Part shown: positions 51,224-63,337 of the stretch, piece after piece
Layout: the number at the start of each line of letters is the position of its first letter
Numbering within the stretch: position 1 is the first letter of the stretch
NCBI RefSeq assembly: GCF_000150275.1
Contig: NW_002060948.1
Span: 4,042,759 to 4,106,758 of the forward strand
Origin: Trichoplax adhaerens
Lineage: Eukaryota > Placozoa > Uniplacotomia > Trichoplacea > Trichoplacidae
Direction: 5' to 3'
DNA: 64,000 nucleotides
Translations under genes and position numbers: made by a program
The notes under the pieces: generated by a model
What the model saw: only the letters and a program-made list of their open reading frames with translations
What the model was told of the DNA's origin: nothing
Databases searched by the model: none

Positions 51224-52444
51224 TTAGTTGAAAGAATACGAGCGGATATCAATTTGTCCAGTGGTTTGATTCTTGACGAAGACATTATTGTAATCAATAC
51301 AATTCTTTTCGTTTGTACCCCATTTATGAGTGAGATCTGGAATTCTTCTCATTTTACTAGTAACCCACTTATCATCGTAGAGCTTGCGGCATAGGTTACA
51401 TAAACTAGAACTATGATCACAACTCTTTAAGTCGGTTCGGTAAGAAGCCTTCCATTTAAAATAGCTGTTATACAATGTGGCATTGCTGCCAACTCTTTTA
51501 ATATGATCAGCTAGCTGTTGCATAGTAGTGAAATCTTGAACATTGATATAAGAACCTGGTGGCGCTACGGTTGGATCACTATAATTCGCCCCTCCGACCA
51601 CGATGGGTATCATATTGTGTTGATATGCGTTAAAATACAATTTTTCAGTCACATAATCTCTGCAAATAAAATTTTCGAGGCTTAAGTAGAATTTGTATTT
51701 CCGCGATAATTTTAGCCAACATGCACCGCTCTTAGAGCAAGTTAAGTTACCACATTTGCCGTACAAATCGATAGGTACCAACCTTGCTAAATTATGCAAA
51801 AAGTCTAACCGACCTTTATAGCATCCACTGCCGACCCAAGCGATCATTTTTGTTTTGCCTTTAAAATAATCATGATTTACTTGTAAATCAGTGTAATTTT
51901 GAACCACTCTGCCATAACATCTTCGAAGATCAGCTTGACGAGTGTAAGTGATCATTATATTGAATAGATTATCGAGAAAGGATTTTATGTCGACTAGTAT
52001 AGATGGCCCTCGGGTGACATATGGATTTTCCATGGTTTGGAAAGCCCATAATTGCCTAGCTGGCCTTTTTTCGATTGGTATCACGTCTGGGCTATTCATC
52101 GATCCGTCAGCCCCATGAAATAACAACGCATCGCTCACTTGGTATAAACTTTTGTTGTTGGTAAATTGGCATTGATATTGACCGCAATCCAATAAACCAT
52201 AAGGCGTTGGCCAATCGACTCGAAACCATGTCGTCCAAGTTAATATTATCTTACCAGTATGAAGTGTGGCTTTGGTTGTGTTGTCTTTTTTACCGGCTAG
52301 ATAAGGATTAATAATGTTCAATGGATTTCGTTCCTGGTAACCAAGAATGACCAATACGATGATCGTCCATGCAAGGAGTATCGAAAATACAAGTCCTACA
52401 TACCTCAATTTCTGAGACATTACTGGCATCATTGCTATCAGCAT
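51224..52444 (-). CDS. GT10 alpha-1,3-fucosyltransferase-like enzyme B, intronless
   Basis: A single frame of 406 residues on the minus strand, paralogous to fucosyltransferase A. Residues about 12-36 are a signal anchor (VGLVFSILLAWTIIVLVIL), so it is again type II Golgi. Shared blocks include ILTWTTWFRVDWP, QLWAFQTMENP, YTRQADLRRCYG, YLSLENFICRDYVTEK, IPIVVGGANYSD and LYNSYFKWKASY. By eye the C-terminal half is about 60 percent identical to copy A, while the stem is unrelated. Nearby in-frame ATGs (residues 5, 6 and 9) could also serve as starts; the first was kept. It faces copy A tail to tail and diverges from CSTF1. It is expected to be a GDP-fucose-dependent transferase with unknown acceptor. 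Confidence 0.92.
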   Translation of the reverse strand: MLIAMMPVMSQKLRYVGLVFSILLAWTIIVLVILGYQERNPLNIINPYLAGKKDNTTKATLHTGKIILTWTTWFRVDWPTPYGLLDCGQYQCQFTNNKSLYQVSDALLFHGADGSMNSPDVIPIEKRPARQLWAFQTMENPYVTRGPSILVDIKSFLDNLFNIMITYTRQADLRRCYGRVVQNYTDLQVNHDYFKGKTKMIAWVGSGCYKGRLDFLHNLARLVPIDLYGKCGNLTCSKSGACWLKLSRKYKFYLSLENFICRDYVTEKLYFNAYQHNMIPIVVGGANYSDPTVAPPGSYINVQDFTTMQQLADHIKRVGSNATLYNSYFKWKASYRTDLKSCDHSSSLCNLCRKLYDDKWVTSKMRRIPDLTHKWGTNEKNCIDYNNVFVKNQTTGQIDIRSYSFN

Positions 52445-53934
52445 TCAACAGACATATACACGTATAGTCTTCAAGTTAGAAGGCGAAAATAGTCAAATTT
52501 CTCCAGATTATTTCTTCTTAAGTTTATATAAATATTTTATGGAGTAGTAATATTGCTCACGGAATTCACCAATTAAGATTAACTGGACCGTAACACATCG
52601 AGTAACGCGTGCGCATATCCTGAATTAAACCAAGTTCATGTGACAGGTCACAGGTGCTTCCTTTCTTTTTAATGGTCAATTTCTTTCTGTACAGTACAGT
52701 ACAGTCAAGGACTAGTAAAAAAAGACCTAAACCCACGCGCCTCGTTGGCGCAGAGTACAGTACTCTAGAGTAGAGTAGAGTATTTCCTTGAAACTCAACT
52801 TAAGCCTAAAGCCGCAAATTTTTAGCCATTCGCTCGACTCGAACTTACTGTATTCTTCTGTCATTAGGTTGTAATCCAACCAACTCAACTCCACTCGCTA
52901 TCAGGTTGAGTTGGGTTGAGTACTACTGTATAGTTTATAGTCGATTGATCCAGCATCGGTTTACAGCTATGAATACATCGCTAAAACGACTTGTATCGCT
53001 GTTAAAAAAGACATTTTCATTGATTTAATAACGACAAACTTTGCCATTTTTAAAATTCTGACGTCATACAGTGCTGTACTGTACTGTACACTGTACAGTA
53101 GGTAAGGTCAGGGACTACTGTACTGTACAAAAAAAGAATAGAGGGACGTAAAGCAATCGTTGACAATAGTAATAATAATGTGTGGTGGCCGATTCTTTTT
53201 TGAATAATTTCAATTGTATCGCATGTCTGTAAATTAAGGCACACTACCCCGTCTGCTATTGCCATCTTTAAATTAGCTACTGCTAATTTGGTTTGTGCAG
53301 TATGATCTACTGTACACTGTAGACTGTACACTGTACAGTACTGTACGCTTTGCTTGCTACGATACGGTACGATACAGCACCTGTACTGTACCCTACAGTA
53401 CACGTTCGTAATGTAATGTACAGTACTGTACTGTACTGTACAGTACAGTACAGTGTGAAAACGTTTTGGTTTAAACTATGGACACTAGTTCGTTATTAAC
53501 TCTCCATAGTATGGCGTTCACTAGTGTGAACGATGTACTCTTTCATACTGTACCAGTACTATGATTGTACTGTACCGCGAAGTCATCCATCAAGGAATCT
53601 ACAATCCGGACATGGACTGTGACATCGGCAGTACTGTAGAAGTGGATATTATTTATACCTTGCATGGTGCTGCAATCCATCTTCGTCCATAAGTATATTT
53701 GGAACGCGTTCATGAGTAATCCATTATCATTATCGACTATATTAGATTATATGTTGAGCAATAGTGTCGTCTAGGTCAGAGCGTGAACAGTCCCTGGTAC
53801 AAAGCTATTCATAAAACCTCCATTACAACGTCTTTGCATCTGTACATTGCGATTTCAGACATTATAATCGGCTTGATCTTACCTCATTTCACTTTCGTCA
53901 AATACTGCATCCAAGTCCAAAGACTGCTGGCAAG
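52445..53934. promoter_or_regulatory. Shared upstream region of fucosyltransferase B and CSTF1
   Basis: A divergent intergenic gap rich in GTACAGTAC motifs: about 52688-52705, 52754-52762, 53070-53100 and a dense cluster at 53310-53455. It also holds an imperfect inverted repeat (caactcaact...gttgagttggg, about 52870-52920) and a short hairpin cgttcac-tagt-gtgaacg at 53515-53532. No exon was recognised. Confidence 0.5.
53065..53460. repeat. Dense GTACAGTAC/TACTGTAC palindrome cluster
   Basis: Runs such as gtactgtactgtacactgtacagta (53074-53100) and gtacagtactgtactgtactgtacagtacagtacag (about 53418-53453) are self-complementary. Frames across it translate to monotonous Tyr/Cys/Thr/Val and are not genes. 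Confidence 0.85.
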
Positions 53935-56900
53935 ATGAGTGAGATAGTGAAAAATAGGGAGCAGCTATACAAGTTAATCATAAGGTAACAGGCTACAAGT
54001 CATCGATACTTGCAATATGCAAGTATACAGTAAAACCTAATATAGACTTGATGTACAATAGCCGTAAATGATAGTCATCAGCTTCAAGCTATACCTATTT
54101 AGGTGCTTTTCATCACCCTTGAGATGGTTTATAATGTGCAGACAACTCTACCATACTAGTGTACAATGCTGTTTACAGACAGACGTATTGTGCCTATTAC
54201 CTACATTTCAGATAATTGTTGTTGCTATTTCATAGTCAGCTGCGCTACGATGGATATGAAGATATCGCAGCACTTGTTGGTAATACCGTTAATACACTGG
54301 AAACTTGTGCCCCATCTTCTAAATTATTCAACATTGTCTCCAGATCTCTAAGTAGTGAATCACAAGGTACAGTACTATCTATGGATGATCAATCAATTTC
54401 TTATGCAGGATGCTAAATTACGACGGTCATGTTGTACTGTGGATTGAGAAAGACTCATCCAATTTTTCTCATAATTATTGAAATACAATCTTATCCTAGT
54501 TATTGTACAAGTATTAGTATACTTGAACAATGTACGTACTCCAAACTGGTCGTCATTCATCACTGCCAATATTGTATACTGTATACTGTAGCTGATCATT
54601 TTGCTAACCTTCGTACAAATATTATATTAAAAATTAATTGAATTGCTAATCTTTTTAGGTCGCCTCGCTAATGTTGGAGAAGGAATTGATTTGGAATACG
54701 AAGGAGACGGTAGATTATATTATAGTCAGTTTATTTAAAGTGATGTATCGCTTACGAATTAAGTACAATCGGCTAATGTAGTATCAAGACTTTCGTACCG
54801 CAGTTTTGAAGCTACCTTTGCAACTAGTTTATTAGCTTGCTATGTTACCAGTTCATACAGCTAATGTTGATTGTTACAGTATTAGGCAGCATTGTTTGCT
54901 ATCTTTTTTCAAAAGAGTTTTAGTTTCAACCTAAAAATGCAATCTTAAAAACAAAAAATGATTCATTAATAGTGATTAAAATAGCTCTTGCTTGGCTGAT
55001 CAATCTTTAACGTGACTTTTTGCATTGGAAATCTTCCTAAATGTAGTCATCGTGAACTCACCTCCTGTGTTTATGTATGAAACCTGTTACGTAACTGCTC
55101 ATAAAGCACCATGTCGGGTGGCATGCTTCACCAAAGACGGTAAGTTAGCATTTCGTATATTGCTTCGGCTCTTATAGAATTTCTGGAGATCTAAATGCTA
55201 GCTTATGTTGTCGCTTAGATCGCCTGGTCGCAACAGGATCTGTCGATAACTCAATCAAGGTTAGAATTTACTAAATTTTCAAAGCTGTAGCTAATGCAAC
55301 ATTAACTGAGCTAAAGTTCAATTTATATAATTTAGTTTCGTTGATATTGAAGTGATTAGGAATGATTGCCATCAAAAAGTAATTAATAAAGTTTTAACCT
55401 GCTACTATAAACAGATACTAGACGTTGATCGTATGATCGCTAAGGGAATATCTGATATCCCATTGAATGAACCGCAGCCACAGTCTGGACAGCAAATGGA
55501 AAGCCATCCAGTTATTAGGACTTTATATGATCACTCAGAGGTTAATAGGCTATACTCTATACATGTAGCTTAACATAATCTTTACGAATTCACAATTTCT
55601 TTGTTTAGGCTGTTACTGCTTTGGAATTTCATCCTAAAATGCCTATCCTAGCGTCAGGTAGCAGGGACAGAACTGTTAAACTCTTCGATTTCAGCAAACC
55701 TTCAATTAAACGTGCATTTAAATCTATTCAGGTTGTTCATAGCCTAGTCAATATACGGTATGTCGTACCTCCATTATAATTACAACAATTTTTTTTCGTA
55801 GGACGCCTACGGAATTCGATCTATTTCTTTTCATCCTACTGGTGATTATTTATTAGTCGGTTCCGAACATTCTACAGGTAAAGAATGACATTATGTACAA
55901 CAGAATCTATGCCTATTAATGTAATTGTTATGCTACTACTTCACAAAGATATTTAAGGCTGACGGACTTTAGTATTGACAATGATTCAATAATGATTTCT
56001 AGTGCGGCTCTATGATGTTAATACTACACAATGCTTTGTCTCATCTAATCCTCATGATCATCACGTTGGACCTATTACAATGGTATGAAGAAGTGTTTTA
56101 TTCCGTTACATTCGTAGTAATTATAACTCTGTCAGTAAATTATGTTTATGTTGTAATCGCTAAGGTTTCTTATGCTCCAAATGCAAAATTATACGCCACA
56201 AGTAGTAAGGATGGGTCTGTTAAGGTAGAGGTTTTATAAAACTTTACACCTGTAGATTTCTCCATGAATTTACAGTATTCTATACGTCAAATATAGATAT
56301 GGGATGGGGTTAGTTGCCGATGTATTATTACATTTGGTAAGGCTCATAATGGAGCTGAAGTATCGTCTGTGACATTTACTAGAAACTCAAAGGTATTTCA
56401 TAATGTATTTCAATTATAAATTTATTAGTTGCTAAAAAATTTTATTTCATGCAGTATATATTGACGAGTGGTAAAGATTCAACTGCTAAGCTATGGGAAT
56501 TAGCTACAGGTAATGGAAAATATCAAATTTGGATAGCTGTAATTTTTTATTTTATAGTACAGTTCTGTTAATTTACGTCACAACTGTTTAGGTAATTGTA
56601 TGAATATCTACGCTGGAGCTACTCAACATCATCATCGCACACAAGCTGTATTCAATCAGTCAGAGGATTATGGTAAACATTTGATGGATATCTGTTTTAA
56701 TGTAAATAGGATGCCAATGTAGCGAAATTAGCAAACGAAAGCAAATTAGTTGTATTATTGATCATAAAATGGGACCCGTTAAAAACTGCAGTCTACATTT
56801 ATTTAAATGGATAGAATATTAGCTAGATTATGTGTTGTTTTCTAAAAAATAGAAATAATCAGCCATGTATATATTTAGTTTTATTACCAGACGAGAAGCA

Positions 56901-57207
56901 CAATTCTGTATATTCATGGGATGCACGAACTGGTGAGAAGCAGAAGAATTTAACAACTGGTTAGTGTTAATAAGACGAGTTTTTATATTGTATGGATCAT
57001 GCTTTGTACTTAAATCATGTTATCGCAAGTTGTTGATAATTAATTAGTTGCTGCTAAAGGTTAGTTATTGCTGTCTCATATTTAGGTCACAATAATATTA
57101 TCCGTTGTATATATCATGCCTCATCAATACCTGCAATGGTTACTTGCAGCGACGATTTTCGAGCTAGGTTTTGGTATACGAAAGGAATGGCTGATTTTAA
57201 GATGTGA
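53935..57207 (+). CDS. CSTF1: Cleavage stimulation factor subunit 1 (CstF-50)
   Basis: A multi-exon WD40 protein. Exon 1 (53935 to about 53984) encodes [16 protein letters not shown], joined in phase to [16 protein letters not shown] at about 54235. This is the N-terminal homodimerisation region. The following exons give [128 protein letters not shown] and [14 protein letters not shown]. The seven blades match vertebrate CSTF1 in order. The stop is the TGA at 57205-57207. CstF-50 acts in the nucleus with CSTF2 and CSTF3 in recognising downstream GU-rich elements for pre-mRNA cleavage and polyadenylation. Nothing looks broken. Confidence 0.93.
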
Positions 57208-58943
57208 AGGCTGGTGTAGTTATTTTATTTGATGTACATTGTTTACTTCGAATGATATATTTCGTTAAACATAGGTGTTAGCTCGATCCTATTGCTGCGC
57301 TTTCGTGACAGTAAGGTTATATAACATCGGAGATGTTCAAAATTTTGTATATTATTTGTTAAAATTAAATGCCTTCGATGATGAATAAGAGCATCATGAA
57401 AATCCCCTAATTGCTATATCCGCTTAGTCTGAATACAAGCGTCCGTGTTGTAATTAGGCATAAAGAAGAAATCGTCATTACACAAGTTGCATATGCTTCT
57501 TAAGTCCTCTGAAGGAAGGAACTGTATTTATGGCTAGGCATTTTTGAAGCCTAACTATTTTTTACTACGGAGAGGACGTAGTGCTATAAATGCGCATAGT
57601 GCAGTATCCGCACAATGAGCCAAACGAAATACTCCATAATTATAACATTATGTTATGGAATTGTATTTAAAATACAGAGACTCTGCATTAATCTGTAAAT
57701 TTAAATTATTAGCTATTTTCTATCGTTTGTACAGTTATCCTCGACTGTTACTCTTGAAAGTACTACAATCAACGAACGGATTTTATATAGATTTTATGCA
57801 GCAATGGGACAATGTCTATATGCAAAACTGTATGCAATAATAATCCATTATGTCGAGATGTGATAGTGTAAGATAGATAACAGTCAGATACATGCCTAAT
57901 AAACTGCATTGATGTCAGAAACGTTCATTTCGTAAGTTAAAGTTTCAACAATTGAGGTATACCTGATATACGCGGAAAATTAGCCATTATCATGAAATTT
58001 TAATAGACAGCTGAATAATGTCTATCTTTAAAGCCTTTATAATAGTATAATTATACAGTATCATTAATGGCAGTTATTGTATATCGTTCTGCTAAACGAT
58101 GCTTTCATCTAACTGAAAACTTTAGCAAAATATCAATCTCATGTACAGTATTTAAAGATATGTCTGTGTGCGCTGAGCCTTGTGTTGACAAATATTACAA
58201 ATAACAAAACTGTAAAACTGGCAGTGTAACAGACTAACAGTCATACAGTGTTAATATTGCGTATTTTTGCTACCTATCTATTAACTGAAGGATTTAAGGT
58301 ATAACTTAGGGAGATACTAAAAGTGCAAGGTACTTTCAAATTATTTCGACTAACGATACTTTAATAATAGTAATGATGTTCGATATTTTAGCAGAATTAT
58401 TCTTATGCTATATACTGGTAATCAATAATGGATGATTTACTAGAGTACGTCAGAAATGATCCAAAATAAGTAAATTTTGAAGCACTAATGCACAAAAACA
58501 CATGACACGAATTGCATGGTATTGAAAGAAATAATTGAATTGATTACAGATAATGCTGCAAAGAATATCATTAGCAACTAATACATTATAATCAGTGGCA
58601 TGTAACAGTTTTAAGCCTCAAGTCATTCTAACCCTTAATTACTGCATTATTTTAGTATTGTACAGAAAATGTTAGATTTTGTAATCAAAAATTATTTTAT
58701 TAAAAGACAAATAAATTAAACGCATTCTGTATTGATTAAGCAGGAATAATTTCGTTTCACAATTTGGTAGTGCAATTATTGTAATAGCAAATTTGATATA
58801 AGTCTATCGAACCGATTTTAATTTGAACATTCACACAGAATGCAGGAAAATACTTGTGTCTATGTATGTGTCACTTATTCTGTTACTAATAAATAAGGAA
58901 ATATCACTATACCGAACCACTTAGAATATTCTTCAATAAGCCT
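57208..58943. other. Convergent gap between CSTF1 and the HDAC-like gene
   Basis: AT-rich 3' flanks. The 61-codon frame at 57655-57840 has no support. No other feature was recognised. Confidence 0.45.
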
Positions 58944-61900
58944 TTAATTGAGCAAATTTAAGCGAAGTAATTTTTCAATCATTTCATCATGTTGAATCTC
59001 TTCTAGAGAACGATGTCTATGATTGCATGAACAGTAACGATGATCATTTTGACCATTTTTACTTAAGTAAAGCAAATATTTACCATCACATACCTCCATA
59101 TCTTGGTAACAATCATCATTGGCTATAGTTTTCAAAGTATCAAATGAAGATGGACTATTATTAACATTATTGTCTGAAAGTGGCTTGGATGTAGCACCAG
59201 TAGTTGCATTAAATTCATCGGTATGGACGATTGAGTCATTTACTGAAAGTTCATTGATACACTGTAAACATTTTTCATATTCATCTGTTGACATATCCAG
59301 TAGTGATAGAAGTGTATCAGTGTTTTCTCTACCAAATAAACTTTTGTCGCTACACGATAAAGACGACGATGGAGTTGGTCTTTGATCTAATGTACGATTT
59401 ACCAATATTTTAATTATATCTAAGCTGCACTTGAAGAGAGAACAATGTTTAGATGTCAATATACTGTGATTAGTCTCACATTGTTGAAGCTTTGATGTAC
59501 TGTTGTTGATATTAGCATGGTGATGATTATTACTCTCAAGCCTGCGATAATTTCCTTTATTAGGATGAACATCTAACTTACGATAATTTCTTCTAGTTGG
59601 ATTGCTGATTGGTCTTGTATTAGTCCTGATATGGCTATAGTAGGATGTTGAGTCCGCTTCTTTTATGATATTGCTTTTATTTTTATTCATGTGACATTTT
59701 GTCTTGATTGGAGTAGATGCTTGAGAGCTATGGCAGTTACTACTTGTACCTCCATTAGAATGGATATTTCTATTAGCTAGCTTTCTATCAAATCGATCTT
59801 TTAAAGAAATTCTGGCCCTTTTATGATGACTACTGATATTAGGCTCATTTGTATTAATGTCTTCTTGATGACTGTCAATACTTCGCTTTTGGGAACTATA
59901 GGAAGTATTATTACCACTGGTATCATTGTTGCTACCGTCGCCATATTCCGTTTCAGAATCTGAAGATAGGGCATTGTAATCGCTATTATTGCAATGGTCA
60001 TTGCATTTACCTCGATTACCATAGCTAGTTTCACAAGAATTGATCTTACGCAAATTATCATAAAGTTTTGATTTCTTTCTAACCGGCGAAAGTTCTCGAT
60101 TATGACCTATTATAGCTTCATTTAGTAGTTGTTTTAAACAGATATTTTGTTGCTTAAACATTTTACTAATATTTAAAATAATCGACATGATGTTAATGTG
60201 ATCAAAATCGCAATGACAACCTTTCATTCGTTGAGATGCATTATATTTGTTTACGTTTGCATTGCTAAATTTACTATCAGAAAGCATGAAATCTTCACTG
60301 TTTCTATCAGATTCCATTTTACTTCGTTTATAAACAGTGTTACTGGCTTTCGTATGGCTGTCTATGATATTATTTTTGTCTTCACAGTTATCTGTTGAGC
60401 AAATGTAGACCTCAGGATCTTCAGAGCTTTCGGAGTCTTCAGAATCTGATGATAGCGAAAGCAATTTCTCTTTTTCGGTAATAGCAGGAACAGAAATTTC
60501 AGGTGTAACTGGCACACGCAAGAAAGCATTTATCTCGCTAAAAGCGATATCTTTTACAGTATCAATATACTGACTGTTGGCTATGCTAAGTTTTCCAATT
60601 GAATTTTTACATATGGCGTAACTTGAAGTATCATGAAACCAGTTATTGCATGGAGTTATATTAGATATATCTTGGCCAATAGCAATAGCCGTTCCATAGA
60701 CCCAGCGGTGAGAAATATTTTTAGTACTATAATTACCACCTCCCAATAGGAGGATAGGCATATTAAAAGATTTTAAAAATTGAAGGCAGCCACCATGTCC
60801 CTGTGGTGTTAAATGGTAGCCATTAGCATATTTTTCAGCTATTAAACTTTCACCGGATTGTAAGACGATAACTTTCGGCTGATAGCATTGTACGACTTTG
60901 GAAATTATCTAACACGAGAGTTAATCCATATAGTATTCTTAGAATAGGTTTTTTTATATCATAGCTCTTCTAAGTTAGTAAGTGAGAAGTTTGGAGTACT
61001 GTATAGTGTATGCTGCTACTAGCATAATTCTAGTCAGATCTATTCTAGCAGCTTTATTGTCTATCTACTACTTACTGGTTGAAAAATTAAACCGTAAGTT
61101 TCGTCATCGATATTATCCGCAAGAGGAATATTTAAAGAATACTTACTGCTTTGATTAAATCCAATTTGGCTAGATAAATATAAAAGAATATTTCAATACG
61201 TTTTTTTTAGCATACATTATTCGTATATCCTTTAACATGTCACTTATTACAAAATGACTGCAATGAAGCATATCATCAATGGGTAAAACTTAGCTAAAGC
61301 AATAATAGCTTTAATTTTTATAATATTATCAAACCTAATAATCTCAAATATTACTATAATATCTCCCATAAAGTCTGGAGTTATTATGCTTTCATTTTAT
61401 ATTAGACCGGTAATTAGAAATAATTTTTAGCATACGGTACAGTCAAGCGCGATCCTTTTTGCATATCAGGTACTGTAGTGGTAAATAGGTACCATAAGAT
61501 TAAAATGATTGCTTTTGATTCTAAGATTTCTACTTACTTTATCCAATCATTACCCTGAAAATATTTGCTTTCGCAATGAGGGAAAGTAACAATCATAACA
61601 CGATTATTTGTAGAAAATGCCTCTTGGATTGTATCACATTGATCAGGTCCAAGATTGATATAGATTACACGTTCATGTTGTTTTAATAGTTCTAATAGTG
61701 CTAATGCAACATCATTGATATAATTAAAACCGCAGGCTTGGCTAGTTTGAGCTTGATAGAATCCACCTAGAAGGGGAAATTAACAATTGATATAAGTAAA
61801 AGCAAGTTTTATGGAATCTCAAAGCATTTTTGCACTAATAACTTATACTCGTATGCTAATGTTAAGGAAATAAGTAAAAGTTGCGGCACTAGCACTCATA

Positions 61901-62917
61901 TTGCCATTCAGACTACGCTAGTTGAACCTTGATCTGCCATGGTATTAATGATCGAGAAATTTATATGAAGGTAAAGAACGCGTTACTACAGGAATATCGA
62001 TGTTCAGGAAGTAAAGCAAATTCCGTTACATGATAGATTAGTTACAGTAAGGACTTATTTCGTTATCTGTCTAGCCGAAATAGCTGCCTACATACAACAA
62101 AGAATGATGAGCAAGATGTTGTTGGAAGAAAAAAGAGTGATGAAATGAGATTTACAAGCAAGGTTTTAAATGCAAGCTGCATAGAATACAGCGTTTGATA
62201 ATTAAAAGCTGATCGCTAAGGTCTTATTTCAATTTTCTGGATACCATTCCACTAAACCGAAATGAAAATGTAAAATAAATCGACGTTCAGATACCATATA
62301 AAAAAAACTTCATGATCAATTTGTTTCAGTCAAGTCTAGAAAATTGTACCGGATCAACTGATGTTCAGAAGACCTTTTTATGTTTCCTATGTATCTACTC
62401 TTGTCTTTGAAGGGATATGTATCAAGTACGATGAGTAAACTTGTCAGGGAGACGTAATCCTCTTATTGCTATATATAGCCTGTATTTTACTGATCTAATT
62501 ATGGCGTCGATTTTTCAAGATACTAGACTTACCTGACCAATTAATAGCGATGTCGGCTTGGTTAGAATTCAGTTTAGAGGCAGCTGATACAGAAGCACTA
62601 GCTACTAACTGGCAATAATGCAAAAGCCCTTGAAATACCGGATAGTTATCGTCAACACCGAAATTTTGAACTTTTTCCCGTTTGGAACTTTCTTCTGCTC
62701 GTTGTAAAAATTGTAAGTAGGCCATCGAATGGAAACGATTGAGTTGCCGCAAACTAGCGGCTTGCGGTCGTAACATTTTCATTTTATGGTGTAATCCGTA
62801 TTCAAGAATTAAGTCGTAAGTTAACTGTATTCTCATCGGATGGATGGGATGATCTTGATCAAGACTTGTACACCATGTAAATGGATGGTAAAAGTAGCAA
62901 ACTCGTTTTCCACTCAT
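58944..62917 (-). CDS. Class I HDAC-like pseudoenzyme with long Ser/Asn-rich tail
   Basis: Four exons, 62917-62533, 61766-61538, 61145-61076 and 60908-58944, splice in frame to 882 residues. Residues 1-360 follow class I histone deacetylases throughout: VCYFYHP, DHPIHPMRIQLTYDLI, FHSMAYLQFLQ, PVFQGLLHYCQL, DIAINWSGG, KYSLNIPLADNIDDETYG, GHGGCLQFLKSFNMPILLLGGGNY. Catalytic positions are changed (human HDAC1 in brackets): N86-region Asn (D99), Y132 (H140), Q133 (H141), N166 (D174), G168 (D176 zinc ligand), D170 (H178 zinc ligand) and E248 with a one-residue gap (D264 zinc ligand). Y288 (Y303) and the channel Phe142 (F150) remain. It should not deacetylate by the usual zinc mechanism. The 520-residue tail has an acidic Ser cluster (SSDSEDSESSEDPEVYI), a basic NLS-like KRARISLKDRF and Asn/His/Ser-rich low complexity. 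The intact frame argues for a maintained scaffold or decoy role rather than a dead gene. Confidence 0.88.
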
Positions 62918-63337
62918 GTTGATCGACCCGATATGAATAATTTAAATATCGACTGAAGATGTTCGCAATTTATTGATGGAGGTGAAAACGAAATAATGGA
63001 GGGTTTACTACCTCTATACTCGTTTTATATCGATTTATAGATTAGCACCTCTTATTCTCGATGATTATGATGAACATGTGAAAATATTTCATATAATCAC
63101 ATTCTCTACTCATACTCATGGATCTAAATAAATACCTATAACATCCACCGAAGATTTCAGAACGTATCTATGCTCCTTTCCTTTTTTACACCTACAACAG
63201 ACAGCAACAATAAATGTGTGAAATAATCTATTCGCTATTCTGTAAATATGGATTGATTTTTGCCTTCTTTTAGTTTATACTAACGTAGTGGTGTATAAGA
63301 CTGCTTTCCTGGGGTCATGTAAGCGAAAAATTTTAAT
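62918..63337. promoter_or_regulatory. Upstream region of the HDAC-like gene
   Basis: Presumed promoter and 5' UTR of the minus-strand HDAC-like gene. No GTACAGTAC block or TATA box was recognised. Confidence 0.3.

Noticed and set aside
46881-52444. Fucosyltransferases as bacterial contamination or transfer
   Set aside because: Both have animal-type signal anchors and GT10 motifs, and base composition matches the surroundings; paralogy within the locus explains them.
59801-60061. 86-codon minus-strand frame
   Set aside because: It is a shifted-frame shadow of the HDAC-like tail exon.
58944-62917. HDAC-like gene as an ordinary pseudogene
   Set aside because: All four exons keep frame with correct splice sites, and the rest of the fold is conserved, so a dead gene is less likely than a pseudoenzyme.
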